From an uncultured Clostridia bacterium (GTDB taxonomy: Bacteria; Bacillota; Clostridia; TANB77; CAG-508), in NCBI GenBank assembly GCA_944393505.1, contig CALYAK010000004.1:22467-86466 (forward strand): DNA of 64,000 nt, given 5' to 3'. The position numbers were made by a program, and so were the translations under genes. The notes beneath the pieces are model-generated. The model was not told the origin of the DNA. It saw only the letters and a program-made list of their open reading frames with translations, and searched no databases. This document shows, in pieces, positions 33,277 through 42,162 of the stretch; within the stretch, counting starts at the first letter, position 1; each line of letters begins with the position of its first letter.

Positions 33277-34668
33277 ATGGAAAAAATTTTAGAAAAAAAT
33301 CAAGAATATGTTGTTGAAATTATCGATCAAGGCTATGAAGGAGAGGGAATTGCAAAGATTAATCAAATTCCTATCTTTATTCCAAATGCATTAAAAGGAG
33401 AAATTTGTAAAATTGTCATTGTTAAAGTTCTTACCTCTTATGCTTATGGAAAAATCTTAGAAATCGTGAGAAATTCCAAAGATCGTGTAGAAAGTGATTG
33501 TTTAACCGATAAAAGATGCGGAGGATGTGACCTAAGACATATTTCTTATGCAAGAACATTGGAAATGAAAAGAGAGATTGTCCAGAATTTGGTTCAAAAG
33601 ACATTGAAGCAAAAAGTAGAAGTGAGAACTACAATTGGGATGGAACATCCGATGTTTTATCGTAACAAAGCACAATATCCTTTTGGAATTGATCCGAAAG
33701 GAAATCCTACCATTGGAATCTTTGCAAAAAGAAGCCATGAGATTATTCCGATTCAAGAATGTAAAATTCAAAATGAAATTTCACAAAGAATTGCGAAAAC
33801 AACGATTGAATTTTGCCGAGAAAAGAAATTAGAAATCTATAACGAGACAAGTGAAGAAGGAATCCTAAGACATCTCGTTGTAAGAGTTGGATTTACATCA
33901 AATGAGGTCATGTGCATTTTTGTTGTAAATGAAAAAAATGGAACCCAAAAAAGTAATTGGAGCAAATATAAAGAAGAGCTATATAACCAATTAGAAACAA
34001 CTTATCCAGAAATTAAGACAATTGTGGAAAATCAAAATAACAAAAAGACAAATGTGATTTTAGGTGATCGTAATCAAGTGATTTTTGGAGAAGGATTTAT
34101 TTATGATCAATTAGCAGATTTTACCTTTAAAATTTCACCGATGTCATTTTACCAAATTAACCCGATCCAAACGGTTAAATTGTACATCAAAGCAATTGAA
34201 GAAGCGGAATTAAAAAAAGACGATATTTTTTGTGATCTATATTGTGGAATTGGAACGATTGGGATTTTCGCTGCAAAACATGTGAAAAAAGTTTATGGTG
34301 TTGAGATTGTTCCAGAGGCAATTCAAGATGCCAAGATTAATGCTCAAATCAATCAAATTCAAAATACAGAGTTTATGACAGGGGATGTAAAAGACTTATT
34401 CGATCAAATGATTCAAAAAGATCACATTAAACCGACGGTCGTATGTGTGGATCCTCCGAGAAAAGGAATTGATCCAACTACGATAGAAAATATAAAGCAA
34501 GTTGAACCAAACAAGGTGATCTATATTAGTTGCAATCCTGCAACTATGGTAAGAGATCTTGCAATGCTTGAAGAAAAATATCTGATAAAATCCATTACTC
34601 CAGTTGATATGTTTCCTTATACGAGTCATGTGGAGTGTGTGACAATTCTAGAATTAAAGAGATTATAA
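33277..34668 (+). CDS. rlmD: 23S rRNA (uracil-5-)-methyltransferase, RlmD/RlmCD-type
   Basis: 463 residues. TRAM domain at the N-terminus (IIDQGYEGEGIAKINQIPIFIPNAL), then iron-sulfur cysteines CxxxxxCGGCDLRH, the SAM-binding site FCDLYCGIGTIGIFAA and, near the end, DPPRKG and the catalytic SCNPATMVRDL. All features of the RumA/TrmA family are present. Firmicutes usually have one enzyme that modifies both U747 and U1939. Followed by a terminator that is duplicated 1.6 kb downstream. Confidence 0.93.
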   Translation: MEKILEKNQEYVVEIIDQGYEGEGIAKINQIPIFIPNALKGEICKIVIVKVLTSYAYGKILEIVRNSKDRVESDCLTDKRCGGCDLRHISYARTLEMKREIVQNLVQKTLKQKVEVRTTIGMEHPMFYRNKAQYPFGIDPKGNPTIGIFAKRSHEIIPIQECKIQNEISQRIAKTTIEFCREKKLEIYNETSEEGILRHLVVRVGFTSNEVMCIFVVNEKNGTQKSNWSKYKEELYNQLETTYPEIKTIVENQNNKKTNVILGDRNQVIFGEGFIYDQLADFTFKISPMSFYQINPIQTVKLYIKAIEEAELKKDDIFCDLYCGIGTIGIFAAKHVKKVYGVEIVPEAIQDAKINAQINQIQNTEFMTGDVKDLFDQMIQKDHIKPTVVCVDPPRKGIDPTTIENIKQVEPNKVIYISCNPATMVRDLAMLEEKYLIKSITPVDMFPYTSHVECVTILELKRL

Positions 34669-34682
34669 AAAGGAAGATCTCT

Positions 34683-34717
34683 AAATAAAGTACTTGAATA
34701 AGTACTTTATTTTTTTT
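34683..34717 (+). terminator. Terminator, first copy of duplicated unit
   Basis: AAATAAAGTACTT pairs exactly with AAGTACTTTATTT (loop GAAT), followed by a T-run. Nearly identical to 36,302-36,336. Confidence 0.85.
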
Positions 34718-34735
34718 GGAATATATATAAAACAC

Positions 34736-34783
34736 TTGCCGTTTACGTTCGTAAATGATATAATATTTACGAACATAAACGGC
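34736..34783 (+). promoter_or_regulatory. abiE promoter embedded in a 19-bp inverted repeat
   Basis: TTGCCG (34736-34741) and TATAAT (34759-34764), 17 bp apart. The arms GCCGTTTACGTTCGTAAAT (34738-34756) and its partner (34765-34783) are complementary except at one position and leave only the -10 box in the loop. AbiEi antitoxins autoregulate through inverted repeats at this place. Confidence 0.8.
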
Positions 34784-34798
34784 AAAGGAGAAATAGTG

Positions 34799-35392
34799 AT
34801 GGATGATATACAAAAGGTAGAAAAATTATTAAAAAAGAATAATGGAGTAATAGAAACATACCAAGTAGAAGATTTAGGAATTAACAATAAGGTTTTAACT
34901 CGAATGAGAGAAAGAGGCTTAATAGAAAGAGTAGCAAGAGGAACATATATAAGTGTAGATTCATTTGAAGATGAGTACTTTATTACACAAGCCATTTGTA
35001 AAAAAGGGATATTCTCTCATGAAACAGCTTTGTACTTTCATGATTTATGTGATAGAACACCAATAAGATATCAATTAACAATACCAAGTTACTATAATAC
35101 AAAATTGTTAAAAAATAAAAACTATCAATTTTTTTATTTGAAACAAGAATTATATGAAATAGGAATTGTAGAAATGAAAACACCTTATGGAAATAAAGTA
35201 AAAGTCTATGATTTAGAAAGAACAATATGTGACATTATAAGAAATAAAAAGAAAATTGAAATAGCTTTATTCACAGATGCAATGAAAAGATATGCGGATA
35301 GAAAAGATAGAAATTCTATTAAATTACATAAATATGCAAAGACATTTAATATTGAAGATGAACTAAGAAAATATCTGGAGGTTTTGCTATGA
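34799..35392 (+). CDS. abiEi: AbiEi-type antitoxin
   Basis: 197 residues from the ATG at 34799 behind AAAGGAGAAATAGTG. The N-terminal winged helix (VEKLLKKNNGVIETYQVEDLGINNKVLTRMRERGLIERVARGTYI) binds the operator; the C-terminal antitoxin domain includes HETALYFHDL, TPIRYQLTIPSYY and LERTICDIIR. It is the antitoxin of a type IV toxin-antitoxin and phage-abortive system. The stop overlaps the toxin start (ATGA). Confidence 0.9.
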   Translation: MDDIQKVEKLLKKNNGVIETYQVEDLGINNKVLTRMRERGLIERVARGTYISVDSFEDEYFITQAICKKGIFSHETALYFHDLCDRTPIRYQLTIPSYYNTKLLKNKNYQFFYLKQELYEIGIVEMKTPYGNKVKVYDLERTICDIIRNKKKIEIALFTDAMKRYADRKDRNSIKLHKYAKTFNIEDELRKYLEVLL

Positions 35393-36234
35393 TAGCTAAA
35401 AATAGAGCACAACTTAAAGCATGGATAAAAAATATGTCAGCAAAGGTTGATGTCAATGAAAATATCATTTTATAAAACTATATGCTAGAGAGACTGTTAG
35501 AAAGAATTTCTGTATCAAGATACAAATATAAATTCATATTAAAAGGTGGAATGCTAATAACAGCCATAGTTGGAATAGATATGAGAAACACCTTAGATAT
35601 GGATGCAACAATAAAAGGTTTTGATTTAGAAAAAGATAATCTTGAAAATATTTTAGACAGCATATTTAAAATAAATTTAGATGATGGTGTAACTTTTGAA
35701 TTTAGAGGAATAAAAGAAATAAGACAAGAAGATGAATATGGGGGATATAGGGTATCGCTAGATGCTAAGTTTGGTAAGTTAGTTGTACCGATGAAATTAG
35801 ATATAACAACAGGAGATGTTATTATTCCAAAAGAAATAAAATATAAATTTGATTTAATGTTTGAAGACCGATCTATTGAAATATTAGCCTATAGTATGGA
35901 GACTGTAATTGCAGATAAATTTGAAACAATCGTATCGAGAAATGTTGATACTACAAGAGCAAGGGATTTTTATGACATTTATATTTTATGGACGACGCAA
36001 CAGAAAAATTTTGATAGAGAATTATTAGGACAAGCTATTATAAAGAAATTTGAATACAGAGGTTCTATGGATAAGTTAAATAATATAGATGAGATAATGG
36101 AAGTCATAAAAGAAAGCGAAGCTCTGAAAAAACATTGGAAGAACTACCAGTCTAAATTTAGTTATGCTGAAGATATTAGCTATGAAGATACGATGAAAGT
36201 GTTGGAAGAGATTAAATTAATTTTGGAAAATTAA
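35389..36234 (+). pseudogene. abiEii: AbiEii-type nucleotidyltransferase toxin with premature stop
   Basis: The frame opens at the coupled ATG 35389 (MIAKNRAQLKAWIKNMSAK), as expected for AbiEii, but codon 29 is TAA (35473-35475), after which the same frame continues with NYMLERLLERIS to a normal end. A CAA-to-TAA transition in an otherwise intact gene explains this, since relatives have glutamine at this spot. The catalytic site is downstream: KGGMLI and the D-x-D in TLDMDATIKG, plus KFETIVSRNVDTTRARDFYDIYIL. An internal ATG at 35482 could give a 250-residue product lacking the first 31 residues but has no ribosome site. The toxin is probably silenced or weakly made. Confidence 0.85.
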
Positions 36235-36301
36235 TGAATAATAGATGAGAGAATAAATATTAAGCTAAATAATGGTGTAGATAAACTCTTGAAAAAAGTT
36301 T

Positions 36302-36398
36302 AAATAAAGTACTTAGATAAGTGCTTTATTTTTTTAAAACTTATAAAAACCCCCTTGTCGTTTTTATTCGTAAATGATACGATACTTACGGATAAAAA
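36302..36398 (+). promoter_or_regulatory. Second copy of terminator plus AbiE-type promoter
   Basis: A terminator (36302-36336) almost identical to that at 34,683 is followed by TTGTCG (36355-36360) and TACGAT (36378-36383), 17 bp apart, within the imperfect repeat TTTTTATTCGTAA/TTACGGATAAAAA (36361-36398). This mirrors the abiE promoter with a degraded operator, and would now drive the gene at 36,439. Confidence 0.7.
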
Positions 36399-36438
36399 TA
36401 AGAAGGAACCATATAAATAAATCTAGATGGGAGGAAAC

Positions 36439-36885
36439 ATGGAAGAATTACTGAAACAAATAAAAGAAAATAGGACGATAACTATTAAAGGAATTCCATA
36501 TCTGATCAAAACCAAAACATGGTATTCCATAGAGGAAGATAAAACAACGTCTTATGTAAAATGTGAATTAAGTCAAAATCAAGTTTTAGTCTTAAGTCCA
36601 GCAGATGCCATCCTTTATTTAGGAAAGGTAGTAGAAGTATTACCATATCAAAGGGTTTCCGAAGAAGAGATTGTATACCGAGGAGAAGTATTATATAAAA
36701 CAGGAGAAGGACATCAGTTCATTACGAAAATTGAATTTGGGAAAAAAGAAGAAGTAGAAGGAGCTTGTATCTTTGAAGATTTTGAAGCGAATAAAAAGAT
36801 CATAAGTTTAGGATATTTAACAGAGAAAAAGAAAAGGGCAGATGTTTTAGCAGAAATTTTAGAAATCGATGATATTTGTTTTTAA
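36439..36885 (+). CDS. Hypothetical protein, possibly DUF4178-like
   Basis: 148 residues from the ATG at 36439, preceded by GGGAGGAAAC; the upstream ATG at 36427 is part of that site. Beta-rich, no membrane segment: ITIKGIPYLIKTKTWYSIEE, SYVKCELSQNQVLVLSPADAILYLGKVVEV and a C-terminal helix (KKRADVLAEILEID). The first half has the layout of DUF4178 domains but the match is weak. It precedes a GtrII-like gene by 22 bp and is probably in its transcript. Confidence 0.6.
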   Translation: MEELLKQIKENRTITIKGIPYLIKTKTWYSIEEDKTTSYVKCELSQNQVLVLSPADAILYLGKVVEVLPYQRVSEEEIVYRGEVLYKTGEGHQFITKIEFGKKEEVEGACIFEDFEANKKIISLGYLTEKKKRADVLAEILEIDDICF

Positions 36886-36906
36886 GAAAGGGGAAAGAAA
36901 TAAAAC

Positions 36907-38496
36907 ATGGAAAAAGTAGAAGAATGTTTTCAAAAAAAATTACAAGATTTTAAAGGATGGTGGAATAAAGAGAGAAGGAATATATTTTTCCTTACCATCC
37001 TTATCTCAATTATTGTCCACTTTCAACTTTATGCGTTGATGATAACTGGAGCGGACACTTTAATTAATGACATGTATCACCAAGCTGATGTATGGGAAGC
37101 AATGTTATTAAGATTCGGTTTGGATTTTATGCAAGCCATCAAGGGAAATATTGTGTCTCCGATATTAGCAACCTTAATTAGTAGCATCTTTTTGGGGATT
37201 ACGGTCATTTTGACAACTGAGATATTTGAAATAAAAAATAAATATTTCAAATACATTCTAGCAATTCTGTTTGCAGTAGCACCCAATATATCGGCAACTC
37301 TAACATTTTTCTATTGCTCCGATGCCTATCTTTTTGCCATGCTTTTGGCAACCTTAGCAGTTTTTCTTATGAAAAAATATGAAAACAAGAAATGGCCAAT
37401 CTTCCTAGGGGGAATATGTATTGCTCTTGCGATGGGAATGTATCAAACGTATTTATCGGTAACAATGGTATTAGCTTTAGCTACTTTGATCTTTGACTTG
37501 TTCCAGAAAAGAGAAATGAAACAAGTACTTAGAAATCTGTTACGCTATGTTATTATGGGAATAATTGGAGTTGCTGTATTTTATCTATTAGCTCATTTAA
37601 ATCTAACACTTAAAAACTTACATGTAAGTGATTATAGTGGAGCAAATGAAATCGGAATTGCAACAATATTGAATATACCGCAATTGTTGCCAGAAACTTA
37701 TCGAAGTTTCTTCCAATACTTTTTTGGTGATCAAATCATTCCAAATCAAATCTGGGGTACCAATTGGTTATATATCATTCTATTTGGAATCATGTTAATT
37801 GCAAGTGTATACCTTGTAATCAAGAATAAAGTATATCAAAAAGTAGCGAATCTAATCTTAGGAATTCTTTTCATTGCTTGTTTGCTAATATGTTTTGGCG
37901 TTATTGAAATTGTAACGCCAGATATCGATATTCATATTTTAATGGCATGTTCTATGATCTATATCTTTCCGATCTTCTTCAAAATAGTGGAAAGAATACC
38001 AAAGTCGATATTTTCTGAAATCGTTCAATTACTTACCGTAATTTGTAGTCTAGTAGTGGCTTGGAACTACATATGGCAGGACAATGCGTCCTATCTTGCA
38101 TTAAAAGCAATGCAGAACCAAACAGAATCTACTGCTTTAAGAATGGTAACAAGAATTGAACAATTAGAAGGATATACTCCAGAAATGCCGGTATTAATCT
38201 TAGGAGATCTAGCAAATAACGATTATTTCAATCGAGATAATACATCCATTGAAGCTAAGAAAATTTATGATCGATCCTGGGGATTTATATCAGGATGGCC
38301 AGCAATTTGGAGAGAGAGTCAAGACAGTTGGAGAAAATTGCTCTATGAACACACGGGTGTAAATTTAAACTTAATCAGTGTATCAGATAGTGAGGGGGTT
38401 ACAGAAACAGAAGAATTTAAAACAATGAAAAATTATCCGGAAAAAGATAGTATCAAAATCATTAATGGCATTGTTGTAGTAAAATTAACTAACTAA
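36907..38496 (+). CDS. GtrII-like membrane glucosyltransferase
   Basis: 529 residues, about 11 transmembrane segments. The first outside loop has GADTLINDMYHQADVWEAMLLRFGLDFM with paired acidic residues; later MGMYQTYLSVTM and a long C-terminal outside domain (from about 395) rich in polar residues. This is the arrangement of Glucos_trans_II proteins, which transfer glucose from undecaprenyl-phosphate-glucose to a surface polymer. The acceptor is unknown; teichoic acid or capsule is likely. Confidence 0.78.
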   Translation: MEKVEECFQKKLQDFKGWWNKERRNIFFLTILISIIVHFQLYALMITGADTLINDMYHQADVWEAMLLRFGLDFMQAIKGNIVSPILATLISSIFLGITVILTTEIFEIKNKYFKYILAILFAVAPNISATLTFFYCSDAYLFAMLLATLAVFLMKKYENKKWPIFLGGICIALAMGMYQTYLSVTMVLALATLIFDLFQKREMKQVLRNLLRYVIMGIIGVAVFYLLAHLNLTLKNLHVSDYSGANEIGIATILNIPQLLPETYRSFFQYFFGDQIIPNQIWGTNWLYIILFGIMLIASVYLVIKNKVYQKVANLILGILFIACLLICFGVIEIVTPDIDIHILMACSMIYIFPIFFKIVERIPKSIFSEIVQLLTVICSLVVAWNYIWQDNASYLALKAMQNQTESTALRMVTRIEQLEGYTPEMPVLILGDLANNDYFNRDNTSIEAKKIYDRSWGFISGWPAIWRESQDSWRKLLYEHTGVNLNLISVSDSEGVTETEEFKTMKNYPEKDSIKIINGIVVVKLTN

Positions 38497-38532
38497 TGAA
38501 AAAAATATAAGTGGAAAAGAAGGGAGAAATTC

Positions 38533-38991
38533 ATGATACTTTCAACACTTTGCTATATTGAAAAAGAGGGACAATATTTAATGTTACATCGAACCAAAAA
38601 GAAAAAAGACATCAACCAAGATAAATGGATTGGAGTTGGTGGAAAATTCGAAGAAGGAGAAAGTCCGGAGGAATGCATCTTAAGGGAAGTAAAAGAGGAG
38701 ACCGGCTTAACATTAAAATCTTATCAATTAAGATGTATCGTAACTTATGTATCAACCAATTGGGAAACAGAATATATGTATGTATTTACTTCTGATGAGT
38801 TTGAAGGTGATTTAATTGAATGTACAGAAGGAGATCTTCAATGGATTGACAAAGAAAAAGTGTTGCAATTGAATACTTGGGAAGGTGATAAAATTTTTCT
38901 GAAAAAAATACAAAAAGATCAATCCTTCTTTACTGCTAAATTTGCATATGATGGTGATCAATTATTGCAATATCAGATAAAAGAATATTAA
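38533..38991 (+). CDS. Nudix hydrolase (MutT/8-oxo-dGTPase-like)
   Basis: 152 residues. Complete Nudix box GKFEEGESPEECILREVKEETGL around residues 37-59. The preceding HRTKKKKDINQDKWIGVGG is typical of MutX/YtkD-type 8-oxo-dGTP diphosphatases. Start behind GAAGGGAGAAATTC. Confidence 0.88.
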   Translation: MILSTLCYIEKEGQYLMLHRTKKKKDINQDKWIGVGGKFEEGESPEECILREVKEETGLTLKSYQLRCIVTYVSTNWETEYMYVFTSDEFEGDLIECTEGDLQWIDKEKVLQLNTWEGDKIFLKKIQKDQSFFTAKFAYDGDQLLQYQIKEY

Positions 38992-39004
38992 AATACCAGC
39001 CTGG

Positions 39005-39058
39005 TTGCTATTTTACATAAAATGTAATATAATAGAAGAGATATTGCAAAAGCATATC
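39005..39058 (+). promoter_or_regulatory. Promoter and 5'-terminal stem-loop of the 158-aa gene
   Basis: TTGCTA (39005-39010) and TATAAT (39028-39033), 17 bp apart. The predicted start coincides with GATAT-9-ATATC (39040-39058). Confidence 0.5.
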
Positions 39059-39105
39059 ACGTAAAGACGAGTTGCAACAATCAATGTGACAGAAAGGGGA
39101 TTACA

Positions 39106-39582
39106 ATGGAAATCCAAACGAAAAGATGGTTGGAACGAGTACTTCCGGTGATCGAAGAATGTGAGGGAGTTTGCATTGAAGCATTAGAAAAGTGCAAAAC
39201 CCTAAACATTGATGGCAAAGAGGAAGAATGCTATTCTGCGGTTTTAACGAAAGAGGATATTGCAGAAGAGGTTTTTCTGTTCGTTTGCCAAGCCGAGAAT
39301 CGGATCATTCTCTTCCGCAACTTCGTGCTAGAAGAAGACTGTGATCAATATCCGGAAGATGTGGAATTGATCCAAGGCGAAGGCGCGGATATCATGACTT
39401 GGAATGAAACAAAGAAATGGATTCTCTTTGACCAGGTCGTGGTAGCGAAGCAGTATCGGTTTGATGAGTCGGCACGATTGGTGGAAGACCAGACAGGCCT
39501 ACGAAATGACCGAACTGGAACTGCTTTCAAGGGAAAACTGGGAAAGTATTTCATCCGAGTTGGAAACCAGTACATTGATTAA
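39106..39582 (+). CDS. Monocistronic protein of unknown function
   Basis: 158 residues, ATG behind AGAAAGGGGATTACA. Cytoplasmic, acidic; CEGVCIEALEKC near residue 20, a central beta-rich part (EEVFLFVCQAENRIILFRNFV), and a C-terminal FDESARLVEDQTGLRNDRTGTAFKGKLGKYFIRVGNQYID. Codon use is richer in C/G-ending codons than adjacent genes, as in the small genes at 0.6-1.6 kb and 18.5 kb. It has its own promoter, leader hairpin and a strong terminator. No family recognised. Confidence 0.65.
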   Translation: MEIQTKRWLERVLPVIEECEGVCIEALEKCKTLNIDGKEEECYSAVLTKEDIAEEVFLFVCQAENRIILFRNFVLEEDCDQYPEDVELIQGEGADIMTWNETKKWILFDQVVVAKQYRFDESARLVEDQTGLRNDRTGTAFKGKLGKYFIRVGNQYID

Positions 39583-39613
39583 CCCGAACGAAAAAAAGTA
39601 AAATTATTCTTTT

Positions 39614-39647
39614 CCTCGCCACATTCAAAGTGGCGAGGTTTCTTTTT
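39614..39647 (+). terminator. Rho-independent terminator
   Basis: CCTCGCCAC pairs exactly with GTGGCGAGG, followed by TTTCTTTTTG. Confidence 0.85.
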
Positions 39648-39715
39648 GCACGAGAAAATTGATTTTCAAGACCAGGAATGGTATGATAAAGAAAAAAGAG
39701 AGGAAACAAGAAAAA

Positions 39716-40321
39716 ATGGAAGAAATCAAGTATGAGTATGTCAAAACACCATTGGATTATCAAATAACAGAATATGATTGTGGAACGACGACATTATTAA
39801 ATGCGTTACGATATTTGTTTAAAAGAAAAGAAATTTCACCAGAAGTATATAAATTCATCATGCAATATACATTGGATAGTACGAATGAAAAAGGAGAAAA
39901 CTGCAAAGGCGGAACTTCTATCTATGCATTAGAGTTTTTGGCAAATTGGTTGAATGATAATGCAAAAAGTAAACAAATGCCTTTGATGTGTGAGGTTTTA
40001 AAGCATGAGGAAGTAGCGATCAATAGTGAAAAACTAAAAGAACATATGAACCAAGGTGGAATTGCCATTTTACGAGTTTGGCAAGATTGTGAGCATTATG
40101 TGTTATTAACAAAATTAGATGAAGAATATGGTTATGTATTTGATCCATACTATTTAGATATTCATCAATATGACGGGGATCCAGATTGTGAAATTATCAA
40201 AGACCGACCTTTTGAATATAATCGTAAAATCAAAAGATCTCGATTTGAAGAGGAAGGAACGAAAGATTTTACCCTTGTAAAAGGAAAGAATCAAGAAATG
40301 ATTTTAATCAAAAAAGTATAA
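39716..40321 (+). CDS. C39-like papain-fold peptidase
   Basis: 201 residues from the ATG at 39716, behind GAGAGGAAACAAG. Papain-type motifs: QITEYDCGTTTLLNALRYL with the nucleophile Cys near residue 20, a later HYVLLTKLDEEYGYVFDPYY with His and Asp in the right order. No transporter or membrane domain is fused, so this is not a bacteriocin exporter; it is a stand-alone C39-like protein with no signal peptide. Substrate unknown. Confidence 0.75.
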   Translation: MEEIKYEYVKTPLDYQITEYDCGTTTLLNALRYLFKRKEISPEVYKFIMQYTLDSTNEKGENCKGGTSIYALEFLANWLNDNAKSKQMPLMCEVLKHEEVAINSEKLKEHMNQGGIAILRVWQDCEHYVLLTKLDEEYGYVFDPYYLDIHQYDGDPDCEIIKDRPFEYNRKIKRSRFEEEGTKDFTLVKGKNQEMILIKKV

Positions 40322-40348
40322 CAGAAAGAAAAGGAAGGAAACGAGTAA

Positions 40349-41017
40349 ATGCATACGATATTATTGGTGGAAGACGATTTAGAGATTCGAGAAGAATTAC
40401 AAATCTTATTACAAAATCGAGGTTATGCGGTAAAAAGTATTTCTGACTTTCAAGAAGTAGAAAAACAAATTCTCACGATAGCACCAGATCTTATTTTATT
40501 GGATATTAATTTACCAAATAAAAATGGTTATGAGATTTGCCGTAAAGTCCGAATGCAATCTAAAGTTCCCATTATTTTTGTTACGAGTCGAAACAGTTCT
40601 TTGGACGAATTAAATGGATTAATGCTTGGAGCAGACGATTATGTAGAAAAGCCTTACGATATTCCAATCTTACTTGCACGTATTCAAGGTGTTTTGAATC
40701 GTGTCTATCAAGGAAAGAAAGATGAGGTAAATCTTTCCTACCAAAACATTACCCTAAATTTACTAGAATCGACGGTGTCTGCAAATGGGAAAACAGTTGA
40801 ACTGACAAAAAATGAATTAAAGATTTTATCTTATTTATTTCAACATCCGAAACAAATTGTTTCTCGTGCGGAAATTATTGACTATCTATGGGATAATCAA
40901 ATGTATATTGATGACAATACACTGAGTGTTAATATGACAAGAATTCGAGAAAAATTAGCACAGATTGAAATCGAAAATTTGATTGAAACGAGGAGAGGAC
41001 AAGGATATAAAATATGA
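40349..41017 (+). CDS. OmpR-family response regulator, Bce-type
   Basis: 222 residues. Receiver domain with the acidic pocket VEDD (residues 7-10) and phosphoacceptor Asp in LILLDINLPNKNG, conserved Thr/Lys (VTSR, VEKP). C-terminal winged helix with LTKNELKILSYLFQHPKQIVSRAEIIDYLWDN and RRGQGYKI. Overlaps the kinase gene by four bases. With the kinase and ABC transporter downstream it makes a BceRS-BceAB module that senses and resists cell-wall-active peptides. Confidence 0.92.
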   Translation: MHTILLVEDDLEIREELQILLQNRGYAVKSISDFQEVEKQILTIAPDLILLDINLPNKNGYEICRKVRMQSKVPIIFVTSRNSSLDELNGLMLGADDYVEKPYDIPILLARIQGVLNRVYQGKKDEVNLSYQNITLNLLESTVSANGKTVELTKNELKILSYLFQHPKQIVSRAEIIDYLWDNQMYIDDNTLSVNMTRIREKLAQIEIENLIETRRGQGYKI

Positions 41018-42021
41018 AAATTTCAAGCTATCTCAAGGATAAAATCAATTACCTATTAGCCTTTGTGATGATTTGTCTTATTTGGGTTTTGTATGCGAAT
41101 GCAATGCAAGTAGACCCAAATGTTATTTTCTTTACAGTTTTGTTATTTAGTCTTTTTGTGGGAATTAGTTTTTTGATTCATTTTTCAAAAAAGAACCAAA
41201 AAATAAAAAGGTTAAATCAAGTTCTAGATCATTTGCAAGAAAAATATTTAATTTCAGAAGTGATGGAAAAACCAAAAAGAGCAGAAGCTCTAGCATATTA
41301 TAAAATTTTAAAGAGAATAACCAAATCGATGTTAGAACAAGTGAATAAGACGCAGACAACACAAAAAGAATACAAGGAATATATCGAAAGCTGGGTTCAT
41401 GAAATAAAAATTCCAATTACTTCGATTAAGTTATACTGTGAAAATAATAAATCAGAAATGGCCAATAAGATTGAAGAAGACGTGGAAGAAATCAATAACT
41501 ATGTAGAACAAGTATTGTTTTATGCAAGATTGGATCAGGTATCCAATGACTTTATGATTCGAGAAGTACTGCTAGAAGATGTGATTCGAACTGTATTAGC
41601 ACGTAATAAAAAATGGATGATTCAAAATAAAATGAAAGTAGAAGTCGATCATACCAAAACAATTGCTTATACGGATGAAAAGTGGCTGATCTTTATTTTA
41701 AACCAGATTGTCATTAATAGTATTAAGTATAAAGCAGAAGAAAATCCAGAAATTCAAATCCGAATCGAAGAAGGAAAAGAAAATGTCAAATTGATCGTTC
41801 AAGATAATGGAATTGGAATTAAGAAAAGCGAGTTAGATCGTATTTTTGACAAAGGATTTACTGGAACTAATGGTAGAAATCAAAAGAAATCGACTGGAAT
41901 TGGGTTATATCTGTGTAAAAGAATTTGTGAAGAATTAGGAATGAGAATCGAAGTCGATAGTGTACAAAATCAATATACTAAAATGGAACTAACGATTCCA
42001 AGAAGAAAACCGATGGAATAA
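41014..42021 (+). CDS. Intramembrane-sensing histidine kinase, Bce-type
   Basis: 335 residues. Two transmembrane helices close together at about 15-32 and 37-55 with almost no outside loop, the hallmark of intramembrane-sensing kinases. H-box WVHEIKIPITSIKL (phospho-His near residue 130), N-box LNQIVINSIKYK, G1 DNGIGI and G2 STGIGLYLCKRI. Such kinases lack their own sensor and depend on the BceB-like permease, encoded downstream. Confidence 0.92.
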   Translation: MKISSYLKDKINYLLAFVMICLIWVLYANAMQVDPNVIFFTVLLFSLFVGISFLIHFSKKNQKIKRLNQVLDHLQEKYLISEVMEKPKRAEALAYYKILKRITKSMLEQVNKTQTTQKEYKEYIESWVHEIKIPITSIKLYCENNKSEMANKIEEDVEEINNYVEQVLFYARLDQVSNDFMIREVLLEDVIRTVLARNKKWMIQNKMKVEVDHTKTIAYTDEKWLIFILNQIVINSIKYKAEENPEIQIRIEEGKENVKLIVQDNGIGIKKSELDRIFDKGFTGTNGRNQKKSTGIGLYLCKRICEELGMRIEVDSVQNQYTKMELTIPRRKPME

Positions 42022-42025
42022 AAGA

Positions 42026-42065
42026 AAATCTCTGAGGGTGCAAAATTTTACCTTCAGAGATTTTT
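42026..42065 (+). terminator. Terminator between kinase and ABC genes
   Basis: AAATCTCTGAGGGT pairs with ACCTTCAGAGATTT, followed by a T-run. Confidence 0.8.
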
Positions 42066-42133
42066 AATCTTACAAAAATGTAAGATTACAGCAAGCTAAT
42101 TTCATAGACCAAACCAAAAAAGCAGATTATAAT
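42066..42133 (+). promoter_or_regulatory. BceR-type operator and ABC promoter
   Basis: AATCTTAC-AAAAAT-GTAAGATT (42066-42087) is a perfect 8-bp inverted repeat with a TTACA...TGTAA core as in Bce-type response-regulator sites. TATAAT lies at 42128-42133, with no good -35 box in front, consistent with activation from the upstream site. Confidence 0.65.
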
Positions 42134-42162
42134 AAAGATAGTCTAAAAAAGGAGTGAGAGCT

